From positions 1 through 64,000 of the forward strand of contig CABYDT010000005.1 of the NCBI GenBank assembly GCA_902517865.1: 64,000 nucleotides of DNA, read 5' to 3'. The position numbers and the translations under genes are program-made. The DNA comes from an uncultured Pelagibacteraceae bacterium. GTDB taxonomy: Bacteria; Pseudomonadota; Alphaproteobacteria; Pelagibacterales; Pelagibacteraceae. This document shows, one piece after another, positions 10,178 through 20,634 of this stretch; position 1 is the stretch's first letter, and every line of letters begins with the position of its first letter. Under the pieces are notes generated by a model. The model was not told where the DNA came from, searched no databases, and saw only the letters and a list, made by a program, of their open reading frames with translations.

Positions 10178-12088
10178 ATGTCCTATGTATTAGTTTTTGC
10201 ACCATTAATTGGTTTTCTTTTAACAATTTGTTTTGGTAAATTACTTGGAGATAGAATTTCTCAAATCTTAACGTCATCACTAGTTTTAGCATCAACATTA
10301 ATATCATTTTTTTATTTTTTCAAATTTATTTCAAACGATACAGCTATAATAAATGATCAAATTATAAATTGGCTTTCTTCAGGAAAATTAAGTTTTGATT
10401 GGTCAATTTATATTGATCCATTAACATCTTTAATGCTCGTAATTATTACATCAATATCATTTTTAGTTCATATTTATTCTATAGAGTATATGTCTCACGA
10501 CAAATCAAAACCTAGATTTATGGCTTATTTGTCCTTTTTTACATTTGCTATGATTATGCTAGTTACAGCAGATAATTTTGTTCAATTATTTTTTGGATGG
10601 GAAGGTGTTGGACTAGCTTCTTATTTATTAATTGGTTTTTGGTATCATAAAAATTCTGCTAACAAAGCTGCGATAAAAGCATTTATTGTAAACAGAATCG
10701 GAGACTTTGGCTTAGCAATTGGTATTTTTATAATTTATAAATATTTGGGGACTTTAAATTATGAGGAAGTTTTTAACGGGTTAATTACATTAAATGATAA
10801 AACTATATCCATCCTAGGCATAGAAGGAAGCATTATATCATTTATTGCATTCTTCTTATTTATTGGTGCAATGGGTAAATCAGCACAAATTTTTTTACAT
10901 ACATGGTTACCAGATGCCATGGAGGGACCAACACCAGTATCTGCTTTGATACATGCTGCTACTATGGTAACTGCAGGCGTTTTTTTAGTGGTTAAATGTT
11001 CACCGATTTTTGAAAATTCAATATTCGTATTAAATTTAATACTAGTAATTGGCGCTAGTACTGCTCTATTTGCAGCAACTATAGCCTTAGTTCAAAATGA
11101 TATAAAAAAAGTTATTGCTTATTCTACTTGTAGTCAACTTGGCTATATGTTTGTTGCCACTGGACTGGGTGCATATCACATTGCTATGTTTCACTTATTT
11201 ACACACGCTTTTTTTAAAGCTTTGCTTTTTTTGGGAGCAGGTTCCGTAATTCACTCGATGAAGGACGAACAAGACATGAGAAGAATGGGTGGATTATGGA
11301 ATAAAATTCCAATTACTTATGTTTTCATGATTGTAGGAACCTTAGCAATAACTGGATTCCCTTTCTTATCCGGTTTCTTTTCTAAAGATGCAATTATAGA
11401 AGCAACGTATTATTCTCAAAGTAAATTTGGAGGATACGCAATGGTTGTTTGTATTTTAACAGCACTTTTAACTTCAATGTATTCTTGGAGATTAATAATT
11501 AGAACATTTCATGGAAATTTTAATAATATTAACTTAGATTTAAAAGATGTTAAGGACTCGGGCTTGATAATTATATTACCTTTGCTTTTACTATCAATAG
11601 GAGCAGTCTCGTCTGGTTTTGCTTTTAAAGAATTGCTAATCGGCATTGATTTTATAAAGTTTTGGGACAACTCAATTTATTTTAAAGAAAATTTTGAATT
11701 AAAGCATCCACCGTTTTGGTTTTTATTACTCACTCCAATGTTTGCAACATTTGCAATACCTCTATCTTTTTATGTATTTTTAAAAAATAAGAAAATTATT
11801 GATGATATTAAAGCTAGACATCAGCCGCTTTATAATTTTTTAATTAATAAATGGTATTTTGACGAAATTTATGATTTTATATTTGTTAGACCTATAAAAA
11901 ATATTGGTGATAAATTTTGGAAAATAGGGGATATATTTATTATAGATGGATTTGGTCCCAACGGTTTTGCTAAAATAGCAAAGATAATATCGATCAAAGC
12001 GGTAAAATTTCAATCAGGATTTTTATATCATTATGCTTTTGTAATGTTAATTTTTTTATCGATATTTTTAACTTTAATAATAATTTAA
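10178..12088 (+). CDS. nuoL: NADH-quinone oxidoreductase subunit L
   Basis: The distal proton-pumping subunit (636 aa), related to Mrp antiporters. The antiporter core is clear: FFGWEGVGLASYLLIGFWY with the key glutamate, then HTWLPDAMEGPTPVSALIHA with the central lysine/histidine region, and AYSTCSQLGYMFVATGLG. The long C-terminal lateral helix region follows (about residues 530-636). It ends one base before the nuoM ATG. Confidence 0.97.
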   Translation: MSYVLVFAPLIGFLLTICFGKLLGDRISQILTSSLVLASTLISFFYFFKFISNDTAIINDQIINWLSSGKLSFDWSIYIDPLTSLMLVIITSISFLVHIYSIEYMSHDKSKPRFMAYLSFFTFAMIMLVTADNFVQLFFGWEGVGLASYLLIGFWYHKNSANKAAIKAFIVNRIGDFGLAIGIFIIYKYLGTLNYEEVFNGLITLNDKTISILGIEGSIISFIAFFLFIGAMGKSAQIFLHTWLPDAMEGPTPVSALIHAATMVTAGVFLVVKCSPIFENSIFVLNLILVIGASTALFAATIALVQNDIKKVIAYSTCSQLGYMFVATGLGAYHIAMFHLFTHAFFKALLFLGAGSVIHSMKDEQDMRRMGGLWNKIPITYVFMIVGTLAITGFPFLSGFFSKDAIIEATYYSQSKFGGYAMVVCILTALLTSMYSWRLIIRTFHGNFNNINLDLKDVKDSGLIIILPLLLLSIGAVSSGFAFKELLIGIDFIKFWDNSIYFKENFELKHPPFWFLLLTPMFATFAIPLSFYVFLKNKKIIDDIKARHQPLYNFLINKWYFDEIYDFIFVRPIKNIGDKFWKIGDIFIIDGFGPNGFAKIAKIISIKAVKFQSGFLYHYAFVMLIFLSIFLTLIII

Positions 12089-12089
12089 T

Positions 12090-13589
12090 ATGAATTTACC
12101 AATTTTATCAATTTTAATATTTTTACCTTTAGTCGGTGTTTTTTTTCTAGTTTTTACAAGAGGAGATGAGCATTTTATAAGAAAAACATCTATTAATGTA
12201 TCTTTAATTACCTCATTACTAACGCTTTTAATTTCAATATTCATTTGGTTTAATTTCGACAAAACAACAGCTGAGTTTCAATTTGTTGAAGAAAAAAAAT
12301 GGATTAGAGATTTTATAAATTATAAAGTAGGAATCGATGGCGTAAGTTTAGTATTTATTATTTTAACATCTATAATTGTACCAATATGCATTATCTCGAC
12401 GTCAAATAGTGTATCTGTTCGTATAAGGGAATTTTTGATTTCTATACTTCTGATGGAAACATTAATGCTTGGTGTTTTTTGTTCATTGGATTTATTTATT
12501 TTTTTTCTATTTTTTGAGGCAGGTTTAATTCCAATGTTTCTAATTATAGGTATTTGGGGTGGAGATAGACGTGTATATTCTGCGTTTAAATTTTTTCTTT
12601 ATACTCTTTTTGGTTCAGTATTCATGTTAATAGCTATTATATTTATTTATTTTGAATATGGATCATTAGATGTAATTAAGTTGTTACAGATTGACATTGA
12701 TCAAAAATATCAAAAATATTTATGGCTTGGTTTTTTCGCATCATTTGCTGTAAAAACTCCAATGTGGCCTGTTCATACTTGGCTACCTGATGCACATGTA
12801 GAAGCACCAACCTCAGGTTCAGTAATATTAGCTGCTATTTTGTTAAAAATGGCAGGGTACGGATTTATAAGATTTTCAATCGGATTATTTCCAGACGCTT
12901 CTTTATATTTTGCACCTTTGATTTTTGCATTGAGTATAATAGCAATTATTTACACTTCTCTTGTAGCATTAATGCAAACTGATATGAAAAAACTAATAGC
13001 TTATTCGTCAGTAGCACATATGGGATTTGTTACCTTGGGTATTTTTGTTTTTAACATTAATGGTTTACAAGGAAGTATTTTTCAGATGATCAGTCACGGT
13101 ATTGTGTCCGCAGCACTTTTTTTATGTGTAGGAGTTGTCTATGATAGAATGCACTCAAGAAATATATCAGATTATGGCGGGTTAGTTAATAAAATGCCCT
13201 TTTATTCAACTTTCTTCTTTATTTTTATTTTAGCGAGTATTGGGTTGCCAGGTACGAGTGGATTCATTGGTGAGTTTCTTATTTTAATAGGAGCTTTTAA
13301 GTATAATTATTTAATAGCTTTATTTGCTGCGACAGGTGTTATTTTATCCGCGTGTTACGCACTCTGGATGTACAAAAGAGTAGTATTTGGCAAAATTTCT
13401 AATGATAAAATTAATAATTTACTTGATTTAAATAAAAGAGAAATAATTTCAATTATACCATTGGTGATTATAGCAATTTTACTAGGTATATATCCAAATA
13501 TTATTTTGGATACTATTTCTGAAAGCTCGAATAATATAATTGAAACCTTCAACCAAAAAATAAATTTAGAGGTAGTTAAAAATGAATAA
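12090..13589 (+). CDS. nuoM: NADH-quinone oxidoreductase subunit M
   Basis: Second antiporter-like proton pump of complex I (499 aa, about 14 helices). It has LFFEAGLIPMFLIIGIWGG with the conserved glutamate, KTPMWPVHTWLPDAHVEAPT and AYSSVAHMGFVTLGIFVFN. It overlaps nuoN by eight bases. Nothing looks unusual. Confidence 0.97.
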   Translation: MNLPILSILIFLPLVGVFFLVFTRGDEHFIRKTSINVSLITSLLTLLISIFIWFNFDKTTAEFQFVEEKKWIRDFINYKVGIDGVSLVFIILTSIIVPICIISTSNSVSVRIREFLISILLMETLMLGVFCSLDLFIFFLFFEAGLIPMFLIIGIWGGDRRVYSAFKFFLYTLFGSVFMLIAIIFIYFEYGSLDVIKLLQIDIDQKYQKYLWLGFFASFAVKTPMWPVHTWLPDAHVEAPTSGSVILAAILLKMAGYGFIRFSIGLFPDASLYFAPLIFALSIIAIIYTSLVALMQTDMKKLIAYSSVAHMGFVTLGIFVFNINGLQGSIFQMISHGIVSAALFLCVGVVYDRMHSRNISDYGGLVNKMPFYSTFFFIFILASIGLPGTSGFIGEFLILIGAFKYNYLIALFAATGVILSACYALWMYKRVVFGKISNDKINNLLDLNKREIISIIPLVIIAILLGIYPNIILDTISESSNNIIETFNQKINLEVVKNE

Positions 13590-15003
13590 TATTGAATTTA
13601 TTTATCCTGAATTATTTTTAATTATAAGCTTATTAATTCTTCTGATTCTTGGTGTTTATAAATCTAATAGCTATAATTTCATAAAGAAAATAACCACAAT
13701 TTGTTTTTTGTTGTGTATACCTATAGTTTATTTAAACAATATTGGTGATTTTAATATTTTTAATAATAGTTATTCAGTTGACAGTTTGTCTAACTATTTA
13801 AAAATTCTCATTTTGTTATCTACAGTGTTTTCACTAATGTTCACTAATGATTATATAAAAATTCAAAAACTTGATAAATTTGAGTATCCTATATTAATTC
13901 TTTCAGCAGTCATTGGAATGTTTTTAATGGTAAGCTCTAATGACTTAATAGGTCTTTACCTTGGTATAGAATTGCAATCGTTATCACTGTATGTATTAGC
14001 ATCTATTGATCGAGGATCTGAAAAATCTACTGAGGCAGGTGTTAAATACTTTGTGTTAGGAGCTCTTTCGTCGGGACTATTTCTTTATGGGTGCTCGCTT
14101 TTATATGGATTTTCTGGGTCAACTAATTATTACGAGATTTCGGAAGTATTTAAACAAGATACAAGTATACCAATATTATTTGGTATTATATTTATTATTA
14201 TTGGCTTAGCATTTAAAATTTCCGCAGTACCATTCCATATGTGGTCACCTGATGTTTATCAGGGATCCCCAACATCCGTAACATCATTTTTTGCACTGGC
14301 GCCAAAAATTGCCGGATTAGGGGCTATTATTAGAATTTTATACATATGTTTTGGAGAGATTTATGAGGAATGGAAATCAATAATAATCTTTATTTCAGTT
14401 GCTTCAATGCTTTTGGGGGCTTTTGCAGCTATAGGACAAACAAATTTAAAAAGATTAATGGCATATAGCAGTATTAGTCATATAGGTTATGTATTGGCAG
14501 CTCTTACCGTTGGCAATAGAGACGGGGTTATTTCAGCAATATCATACTTAAATATTTACATTATTATGATGATAAGTTCATTTGCATGCATTTTGTTTTT
14601 TAAAAGAAAGAATGTATATTTTGAAAATATATATGATTTATCTGGTTTATCAAAAAACCATCCATTAATTTCTTTTTGCTTTGCTACTACATTATTTTCT
14701 TTAGCTGGTATACCTCCGCTTGCAGGATTCTTTGCAAAATTCTACGTATTTAAATCAGTAGTAGAAGCAAACATGATTTATCTTGCAATTATAGGATTAA
14801 TAGCTTCAGTTATATCTGCATTTTATTATTTGCGAATTGTAAAAATTATGTATTTTGATCCTGAAAATGAAAAATTTGACGAAGGTAGCAATATTGGAAT
14901 TCGTTTTTCTATTTTATTTTCTTCAATAATAATAATTTTCTACTTTTTAAATCCATCATCAATTCTTTATTATGTCGAAATGGCAACTAAATTTTTGAAT
15001 TAA
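13582..15003 (+). CDS. nuoN: NADH-quinone oxidoreductase subunit N
   Basis: Third antiporter-like pump (473 aa), next to NuoK and NuoJ. Seen are LYLGIELQSLSLYVLASIDR with the conserved glutamate, AVPFHMWSPDVYQGSPTSVT and MAYSSISHIGYVLAALTVG. It closes the nuo set, making all 14 core subunits present and in the canonical order. The next gene, birA, follows after only four bases, so the unit probably continues. Confidence 0.97.
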   Translation: MNNIEFIYPELFLIISLLILLILGVYKSNSYNFIKKITTICFLLCIPIVYLNNIGDFNIFNNSYSVDSLSNYLKILILLSTVFSLMFTNDYIKIQKLDKFEYPILILSAVIGMFLMVSSNDLIGLYLGIELQSLSLYVLASIDRGSEKSTEAGVKYFVLGALSSGLFLYGCSLLYGFSGSTNYYEISEVFKQDTSIPILFGIIFIIIGLAFKISAVPFHMWSPDVYQGSPTSVTSFFALAPKIAGLGAIIRILYICFGEIYEEWKSIIIFISVASMLLGAFAAIGQTNLKRLMAYSSISHIGYVLAALTVGNRDGVISAISYLNIYIIMMISSFACILFFKRKNVYFENIYDLSGLSKNHPLISFCFATTLFSLAGIPPLAGFFAKFYVFKSVVEANMIYLAIIGLIASVISAFYYLRIVKIMYFDPENEKFDEGSNIGIRFSILFSSIIIIFYFLNPSSILYYVEMATKFLN

Positions 15004-15007
15004 AATT

Positions 15008-15520
15008 ATGGATACTTTAAATATCTATTATGATAAAATTGGAAGTACAAATTCGGAAGCTAAAAATATTTTATTAAGACACAACATCAAAAAAGCAGTA
15101 ATAATTTCTGAGGAACAAACATCTGGAAAAGGCAGATATGGTAATAAATGGATATCAAAAAAAGGCAATTTATATATGAGCTTAGTATTTCAAGTTAAAA
15201 GTTATAATCATATAAAATTATTACAATTCAAAATTCTTAAATTGTTAAAATCTGTAATATCGAATTTATTAACTGAAAAGTCGCAAATTAAAGTTAAACA
15301 TCCAAATGATATCTTAATTCAAAATAGAAAAATATCTGGGATTTTAATTGAAAGTATAAATTGTTATTCAAAATTATATGCTATAGTTGGCATAGGTGTA
15401 AATATAAACAATTCTCCAAGTATAAAAAAAAGGAAAACAATACATTTAAATAAATTACTTAAAATTAAAGTAAAACCTAAAGAAATTGCAAAAAAAATAA
15501 GGAAAAAAATTAAAATTTAA
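15008..15520 (+). CDS. birA: biotin-[acetyl-CoA-carboxylase] ligase, short form
   Basis: Attaches biotin to the biotin carboxyl carrier protein through a biotinyl-AMP intermediate. Only the catalytic domain is present (170 aa): the ATP/biotin loop SGKGRYGNKWISKKGNLYMS, the ligase lysine region in NRKISGILIE, and GIGVNINNSP. Both the N-terminal DNA-binding domain and the C-terminal SH3-like domain of E. coli BirA are missing, so it cannot act as a repressor. The near-invariant KWPND motif reads KHPND. Position between nuoN and coaX is usual in alphaproteobacteria. Confidence 0.85.
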   Translation: MDTLNIYYDKIGSTNSEAKNILLRHNIKKAVIISEEQTSGKGRYGNKWISKKGNLYMSLVFQVKSYNHIKLLQFKILKLLKSVISNLLTEKSQIKVKHPNDILIQNRKISGILIESINCYSKLYAIVGIGVNINNSPSIKKRKTIHLNKLLKIKVKPKEIAKKIRKKIKI

Positions 15521-15521
15521 T

Positions 15522-16283
15522 ATGATATTACTACTCGATATTGGGAACACATATACAAAATTGGCAGTTTATGATTTGTTAAAAAATAAAATAAAAAAAA
15601 AAATTAATATAAAAACTATTTATTTATTAAACAAAAATTTCTTGCTTAATTTACTTAAAAAAGAAAAATTCAAATATTCATTGTGTTCTTCAGTAGTTCC
15701 AAAAATATATAAGAAACTTAAAACTTTTTTGAGTAATAAAAGCGTTAAAACTTATGAAATTTCTCAAAAAATAATTAAAAAAAATATTAAAATAAAAATT
15801 AAAGATAAAAAACAATTAGGATCTGATAGAATTTCCAATTCCATAGCGGCAAAAAGCCTTGGTTATAAAAATGTTGTAATAGTAGACTTTGGCACTGCAA
15901 CCACATTTGATATTATTAATAAGTCAGATTACATTGGTGGAATTATTTTTCCTGGTATAAATTTATCAATTGAGGCTTTAGGTAAATTAACTGCAAAATT
16001 ACCTATAATAAAGTTAAAGAAAAATAGAAGAGTTATTGGTAAAAATACATTTGAAGCAATCAATTCAGGCATATATTGGGGATATATTTCAATGATAAAT
16101 GGTTTATTGTGGAAAATAAATAAAGTTACGAATAAGAAAAATAAATTGATATTAACAGGTGGATATAGCAAGTTTTTCAAATCCAAGATAAATACCAAAT
16201 CTACTTTGAAACCAGATATAACATTATTAGGTCTTATATCATTAATAAAAAGGAATAAAAAAATATTTGATGTCAACAAATAA
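15522..16283 (+). CDS. coaX: type III pantothenate kinase
   Basis: First step of coenzyme A synthesis: phosphorylation of pantothenate. The type III (ASKHA-fold) motifs are present: LLLDIGNTYTKLAV at the N-terminus, GSDRISNSIAA, VDFGTATTFDII and GGIIFPGINLSIEAL. Length of 253 aa is normal. It contains an 11-A run (15593-15603) without a frameshift. coaD, a later step of the same pathway, lies near 37.2 kb. It overlaps rnj by 14 bases. Confidence 0.92.
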   Translation: MILLLDIGNTYTKLAVYDLLKNKIKKKINIKTIYLLNKNFLLNLLKKEKFKYSLCSSVVPKIYKKLKTFLSNKSVKTYEISQKIIKKNIKIKIKDKKQLGSDRISNSIAAKSLGYKNVVIVDFGTATTFDIINKSDYIGGIIFPGINLSIEALGKLTAKLPIIKLKKNRRVIGKNTFEAINSGIYWGYISMINGLLWKINKVTNKKNKLILTGGYSKFFKSKINTKSTLKPDITLLGLISLIKRNKKIFDVNK

Positions 16284-17940
16284 TAAAGAACTACTTTTTT
16301 GCCCACTTGGTGGTGTAGGCGAGATAGGTGCAAATATGAGCTTATATGGTTACGGTGAAAAAAATTTCCATGAATGGATAATGATTGATATCGGCGTCAC
16401 ATTTACTGACGATAGTGTCCCTGGTATTGATTTAGTAGTTCCTGATCCAGATTTTATAATACAAAAAAAAAAGAATTTAAAAGGTATTGTTTTAACTCAT
16501 GGTCATGAGGATCATATAGGAGCAATTGCTTACCTTTGGCCTTACTTAAAGTGCAAAATTTATGCCACTCCTTTCACCGCTACATTAATAAAAGAAAAAT
16601 TTAAGGAAAAGAAAATTAATATAGACGATCACTTAAATATAATTCCTTTAAACGGTAAAATAGATATTAAGCCATTTAAAATCAATTTTGTGTCCTTAAC
16701 ACACTCAATATTAGAACCCAACGCTCTTTTGATAAGCACACCTGACGGCAATATATTTCATACCGGAGATTGGAAATGTGATCTTAAACCATTGATTGGA
16801 AAGAATATGGATACTGAAAAACTTAAAAACATTGGATCAAGTGGAGTGTTAGCTATGGTATGCGACTCTACTAATATTTTTACTGAAGGAAGATCGGGAT
16901 CTGAATCAGATGTGAGAGATAACCTGATAAATTTATTTGAAACTATTGAACATAGGATTGTAGTGACAACATTTGCTTCAAATGTAGCTAGGATGGAAAG
17001 CGTATTCAAATGCGCAGAGAAAGTCGGAAGGCATTTGTCATTAGTTGGCAGATCAATGAATAAGATTTATAAAGTTGCAAAAAGTTGTGGTTATTTAGAA
17101 AGCGTAAAGCCACCAATTGACCCAAGGGATGCTATAAGGTTACCAAAGTCAAAAATTGTATATTTATGTACTGGAAGCCAAGGAGAACCAAAAGGAGCAA
17201 TAAATAGAATAGTTAATGATGAACATCCAGATGTTGAGTTATCTGAGGGTGATACCGTTATTTTTTCTTCAAGAATTATTCCTGGCAATGAAAAAAAATT
17301 GTACAAAATGCATAATGCTCTTTGCAAAAAGAAAATTAATGTTATTTCTGAAGAAAATGCCTTTGTTCATGTTTCAGGCCACCCGGGTAGAGATGAAATG
17401 AAAGACATGTATCAGTGGATAAAACCTAAAATTTCCGTACCTGTTCATGGAGAGCATAGGCATTTGTTAGAGCATTATAATTTTGCAAACTCCATGCAAG
17501 TCAAGTTTCCTACGTTAATAGAGAATGGCGATGTTTTAAGAATATTTCCAGGAGAGCCTAAAATCGTAGACAAAGTAAATAATGGCAAACTGTTAATTGA
17601 TGGCAATAAACTTATTGATGAAGACAATTTAGCTTTGAAAGAAAGAAAGAATATTTCCTTCCATGGCTTACTTGATTTGAGTGTTTTAATTTCTAAAAAT
17701 AATAAAATTCAGAGAAATCCAATTATAAATATCAGAGGTTTACCATTTGATGACCTAGAGAAGAATGAGATTATATATGAATTGGAGGACAAATTTTTTG
17801 ATGTGTGTAGCAATATCAATTTAAATAATAAAAAATCTGAAAAGCTACTCATTGATGAACTAAAGTCACAATTACGAAAAGTTATTTTTAATCGTTGTAA
17901 TAAAAAACCATTTATGAATATCAACTTTATAAAAATTTAA
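16270..17940 (+). CDS. rnj: ribonuclease J (metallo-beta-lactamase/beta-CASP)
   Basis: 5'-3' exonuclease and endonuclease of RNA processing; it replaces RNase E-type functions in many lineages and is often present alongside RNase E in alphaproteobacteria. The metallo-beta-lactamase zinc motif is LTHGHEDHIGAIAYLW (about residues 77-92), with HTGDWKCD downstream. The beta-CASP part has CDSTNIF, a conserved CTGSQGEP and HVSGHPGRDEM, then VPVHGEHRHL. I start at ATG 16270; the TTG at 16267 just before it seems unlikely. The C-terminal domain is present, with 556 aa in total. The position after coaX is conserved in alphaproteobacteria. Confidence 0.93.
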   Translation: MSTNNKELLFCPLGGVGEIGANMSLYGYGEKNFHEWIMIDIGVTFTDDSVPGIDLVVPDPDFIIQKKKNLKGIVLTHGHEDHIGAIAYLWPYLKCKIYATPFTATLIKEKFKEKKINIDDHLNIIPLNGKIDIKPFKINFVSLTHSILEPNALLISTPDGNIFHTGDWKCDLKPLIGKNMDTEKLKNIGSSGVLAMVCDSTNIFTEGRSGSESDVRDNLINLFETIEHRIVVTTFASNVARMESVFKCAEKVGRHLSLVGRSMNKIYKVAKSCGYLESVKPPIDPRDAIRLPKSKIVYLCTGSQGEPKGAINRIVNDEHPDVELSEGDTVIFSSRIIPGNEKKLYKMHNALCKKKINVISEENAFVHVSGHPGRDEMKDMYQWIKPKISVPVHGEHRHLLEHYNFANSMQVKFPTLIENGDVLRIFPGEPKIVDKVNNGKLLIDGNKLIDEDNLALKERKNISFHGLLDLSVLISKNNKIQRNPIINIRGLPFDDLEKNEIIYELEDKFFDVCSNINLNNKKSEKLLIDELKSQLRKVIFNRCNKKPFMNINFIKI

Positions 17941-18881
17941 TGAGTTTAAAAAAATTTATTGATCCTATAACCAATGTCACATGTTTAGCTTCAATCAACT
18001 CGTATAATTTTATTGGCAAAGGAGATAAAAACGCCGCTGATCAAGCCGCTGTAGACTCGATGAGAAAAGAATTAAATAATATTCCTTTTGATGGTGAAGT
18101 TGTAATAGGCGAGGGTGAGATGGATGAGGCGCCCATGTTATATATAGGTGAAAAGCTTGGATTAGGGGGCGATATAAGCGTTGATATCGCTGTAGATCCA
18201 CTAGACGGAACAAAGCTTGCAGCAGATAATAAGCCCAATGCGGTTTCTGTTATAGCAATATCAAATAGCAATTGTTTTTTAAGAGCACCAGATATGTATA
18301 TGGAAAAAATTTCTGTAGGACCTGAACTGCCTAATAATGTCATAAATTTAGAGGATCCACTAACGAAGAATATTGAGAGATTAGCGAAGGCAAAAAAAAA
18401 AGATGTTATAAATATTAAAGTTTGTCTATTAGACAGACCCAGGCATAAAAAACAAATTGATATTTTAAAAAATATGAATTGCAAATTAAAATTAATTACA
18501 GACGGGGATGTAGTTGGAGCTATGCAAGCCTCGCTTCATGACTCTGACGTTGATATGTATTTAGGAACTGGAGGCGCTCCAGAGGGAGTTTTAGCTGCCG
18601 CTGCAATAAAATGTTTAGGTGGTCAATTTCAAGGTAGATTAGTATTTAACAGCAAGGATGAGGAATTAAAAGCTTCAAAAATGGGAATTCATAACTTTGA
18701 AAAAATTTACTCAATAAACGATTTAGTCAAAGATGATGTAGTATTTTCTTGTACAGGCGTTACAAATGGTGATCTAGTAGAAGGTATAAAAAAAGTTAAC
18801 GATAGATTTACCACGGAAACTTTTAGTATGCATTTTCAGTCTAAAACTATAAAAAAAATTAAAAAAGAATATGTTATATGA
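17940..18881 (+). CDS. glpX: class II fructose-1,6-bisphosphatase
   Basis: Gluconeogenic hydrolysis of fructose 1,6-bisphosphate. The GlpX signatures are VIGEGEMDEAPMLYIGE, the metal-binding DPLDGT in DIAVDPLDGTKLAADN, and GTGGAPEGVLAAAAIKCLGG. Length 313 aa is typical. Its ATG overlaps the rnj stop by one base, and its end overlaps recJ by four, so it is probably translated from the same message. A homoserine dehydrogenase gene (hom) often precedes glpX-recJ in related genomes and is absent here. Confidence 0.95.
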   Translation: MSLKKFIDPITNVTCLASINSYNFIGKGDKNAADQAAVDSMRKELNNIPFDGEVVIGEGEMDEAPMLYIGEKLGLGGDISVDIAVDPLDGTKLAADNKPNAVSVIAISNSNCFLRAPDMYMEKISVGPELPNNVINLEDPLTKNIERLAKAKKKDVINIKVCLLDRPRHKKQIDILKNMNCKLKLITDGDVVGAMQASLHDSDVDMYLGTGGAPEGVLAAAAIKCLGGQFQGRLVFNSKDEELKASKMGIHNFEKIYSINDLVKDDVVFSCTGVTNGDLVEGIKKVNDRFTTETFSMHFQSKTIKKIKKEYVI

Positions 18882-20620
18882 GCAATCTATCTGTCTTAGA
18901 TAGGAGATGGGTTATTAAACCAGTAAATCAAGCAAGTATTGAAAGTTTATGTCAAAAAAAAAATTTAAATCACCTTTTTTCTAAGATCTTAACTTCAAAA
19001 GGCATTTCAGAAAGTAACTATGACAATTATATCAATCCTAAAATTAAAAATTTTTTACCAAATCCTTTTATATTTAAAGATATGGAAGAGGCTATAAGAA
19101 AAATATATTTTCATATTATCGGTAAAAATAAAATAACACTATACGGTGATTACGATGTAGATGGTGCATCTGCATGCGCAATTTTGTCAAAATATTTAAA
19201 AAACCTAGGTGTTGACCATGAAATATATATACCTGACAGAGTAAAAGATGGTTATGGTCCTAATATTAAGGCTTTTGAAAAAATTATTAATAATCAATCA
19301 AAACTAATAATTATGCTGGATTGCGGAACGCAATCGTTTGACTCAATTGCCTATGCCAATCAAAAAGAAGTTGATACTATTGTAATTGATCATCATAAAT
19401 CTATTGAAATTATTCCAAAGGCGCACGCAGTAATCAATCCAAATAGATTTGACGAAGATGGTGCTTATGGATACCTGTGCGCAGCAGGCTTAGTATTTAT
19501 TTTTTTAGTTGCTTTAAATAGGCATCTTATAAATGAAAAATACTTTACAAAAAATAATTTAATTATCCCAGATTTATTAGATTTTTTGGATATTGTAATG
19601 CTGGGTACAGTTTGTGATGTTGTGCCATTAATCGAATTAAACAGAGCATTTGTTAAACAAGGACTTAAAATTATGTCTAAAAGAAAAAATTTAGGTCTTA
19701 AAACTTTATCTGACATTTCTGAAATATCATATATGCCCACTAGTAAAGACGTAGGTTTTAAAATTGGACCTAAAATTAATGCTGGTGGTAGAATTGGTCA
19801 ATCAGACTTAGGAGTTAATTTACTATTATCTAGCGAACCGGAGAAGGCTTATCTAATTTCTAAACAACTGCATGATCTTAATTTAAAAAGAAGAGATATC
19901 GAAAATAAAGTATTATTAGATGCTATTGACAAAGCAGATAAAGAAAAAAAAAATAATATAATAGTTTTGCATAGTAATGATTGGCATGAAGGAATTATAG
20001 GAATAATAGCAAGTAGAATCGTTGATTTATACAACAAACCATGCGTTGTTATAAGTACACAAAAAGACATAGCTAAAGGTTCAGCAAGATCTGTACAAGG
20101 TTTTGATATAGGTTTAGCCATTATTAAAGCAAAGCAAAAAAATTTAATCATAAAGGGTGGTGGCCATGCAATGGCTGGAGGATTTTCAATAGAGGTAAAA
20201 AATATTGATATATTTAAATTTGAAATTAATCATTTATTTAATAAAATTGATAATAAATTAAATAATGATCTTTTGATTGATCTTGCTTTGTCGCCCCAGG
20301 CTTTGGATGATAATTTCACAAAATATATTGAAATGTTGGAACCATTTGGATCAAGTAATAAAGAGCCAGTTTTAATGTTAAATAATATAGAAGTTAGCAA
20401 AGCTAATATAGTAAAAAGAAGTCATATAAAATGTTTTTTTAAAACAATTGACAGATACATTGATGTTATGTCTTTCAATTCAGTAGGTAAACCTATAGGA
20501 GAATATTTATTAAATGCAAAAAAATCTAGATTTGACGTTGTTTGTAAAGCATCACTTAATTATTGGAATAATAGACAAAATTTACAGTTGATTTTGTTAG
20601 ATTTAAAAGTATTGAATTAG
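18878..20620 (+). CDS. recJ: single-stranded-DNA-specific exonuclease RecJ
   Basis: 5'-3' single-strand exonuclease used in recombination and mismatch repair. The DHH-family motifs run in order: YGDYDVDGASACAIL (about residues 88-102), MLDCGTQSFD, VIDHHKS, and LGTVCDVVPL. The DHHA1 domain has the GGGHAMAGGFSI signature. Length 580 aa is usual. It ends 14 bases before tRNA-Glu. Confidence 0.95.
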   Translation: MSNLSVLDRRWVIKPVNQASIESLCQKKNLNHLFSKILTSKGISESNYDNYINPKIKNFLPNPFIFKDMEEAIRKIYFHIIGKNKITLYGDYDVDGASACAILSKYLKNLGVDHEIYIPDRVKDGYGPNIKAFEKIINNQSKLIIMLDCGTQSFDSIAYANQKEVDTIVIDHHKSIEIIPKAHAVINPNRFDEDGAYGYLCAAGLVFIFLVALNRHLINEKYFTKNNLIIPDLLDFLDIVMLGTVCDVVPLIELNRAFVKQGLKIMSKRKNLGLKTLSDISEISYMPTSKDVGFKIGPKINAGGRIGQSDLGVNLLLSSEPEKAYLISKQLHDLNLKRRDIENKVLLDAIDKADKEKKNNIIVLHSNDWHEGIIGIIASRIVDLYNKPCVVISTQKDIAKGSARSVQGFDIGLAIIKAKQKNLIIKGGGHAMAGGFSIEVKNIDIFKFEINHLFNKIDNKLNNDLLIDLALSPQALDDNFTKYIEMLEPFGSSNKEPVLMLNNIEVSKANIVKRSHIKCFFKTIDRYIDVMSFNSVGKPIGEYLLNAKKSRFDVVCKASLNYWNNRQNLQLILLDLKVLN

Positions 20621-20634
20621 TAGAATATCTAAAT

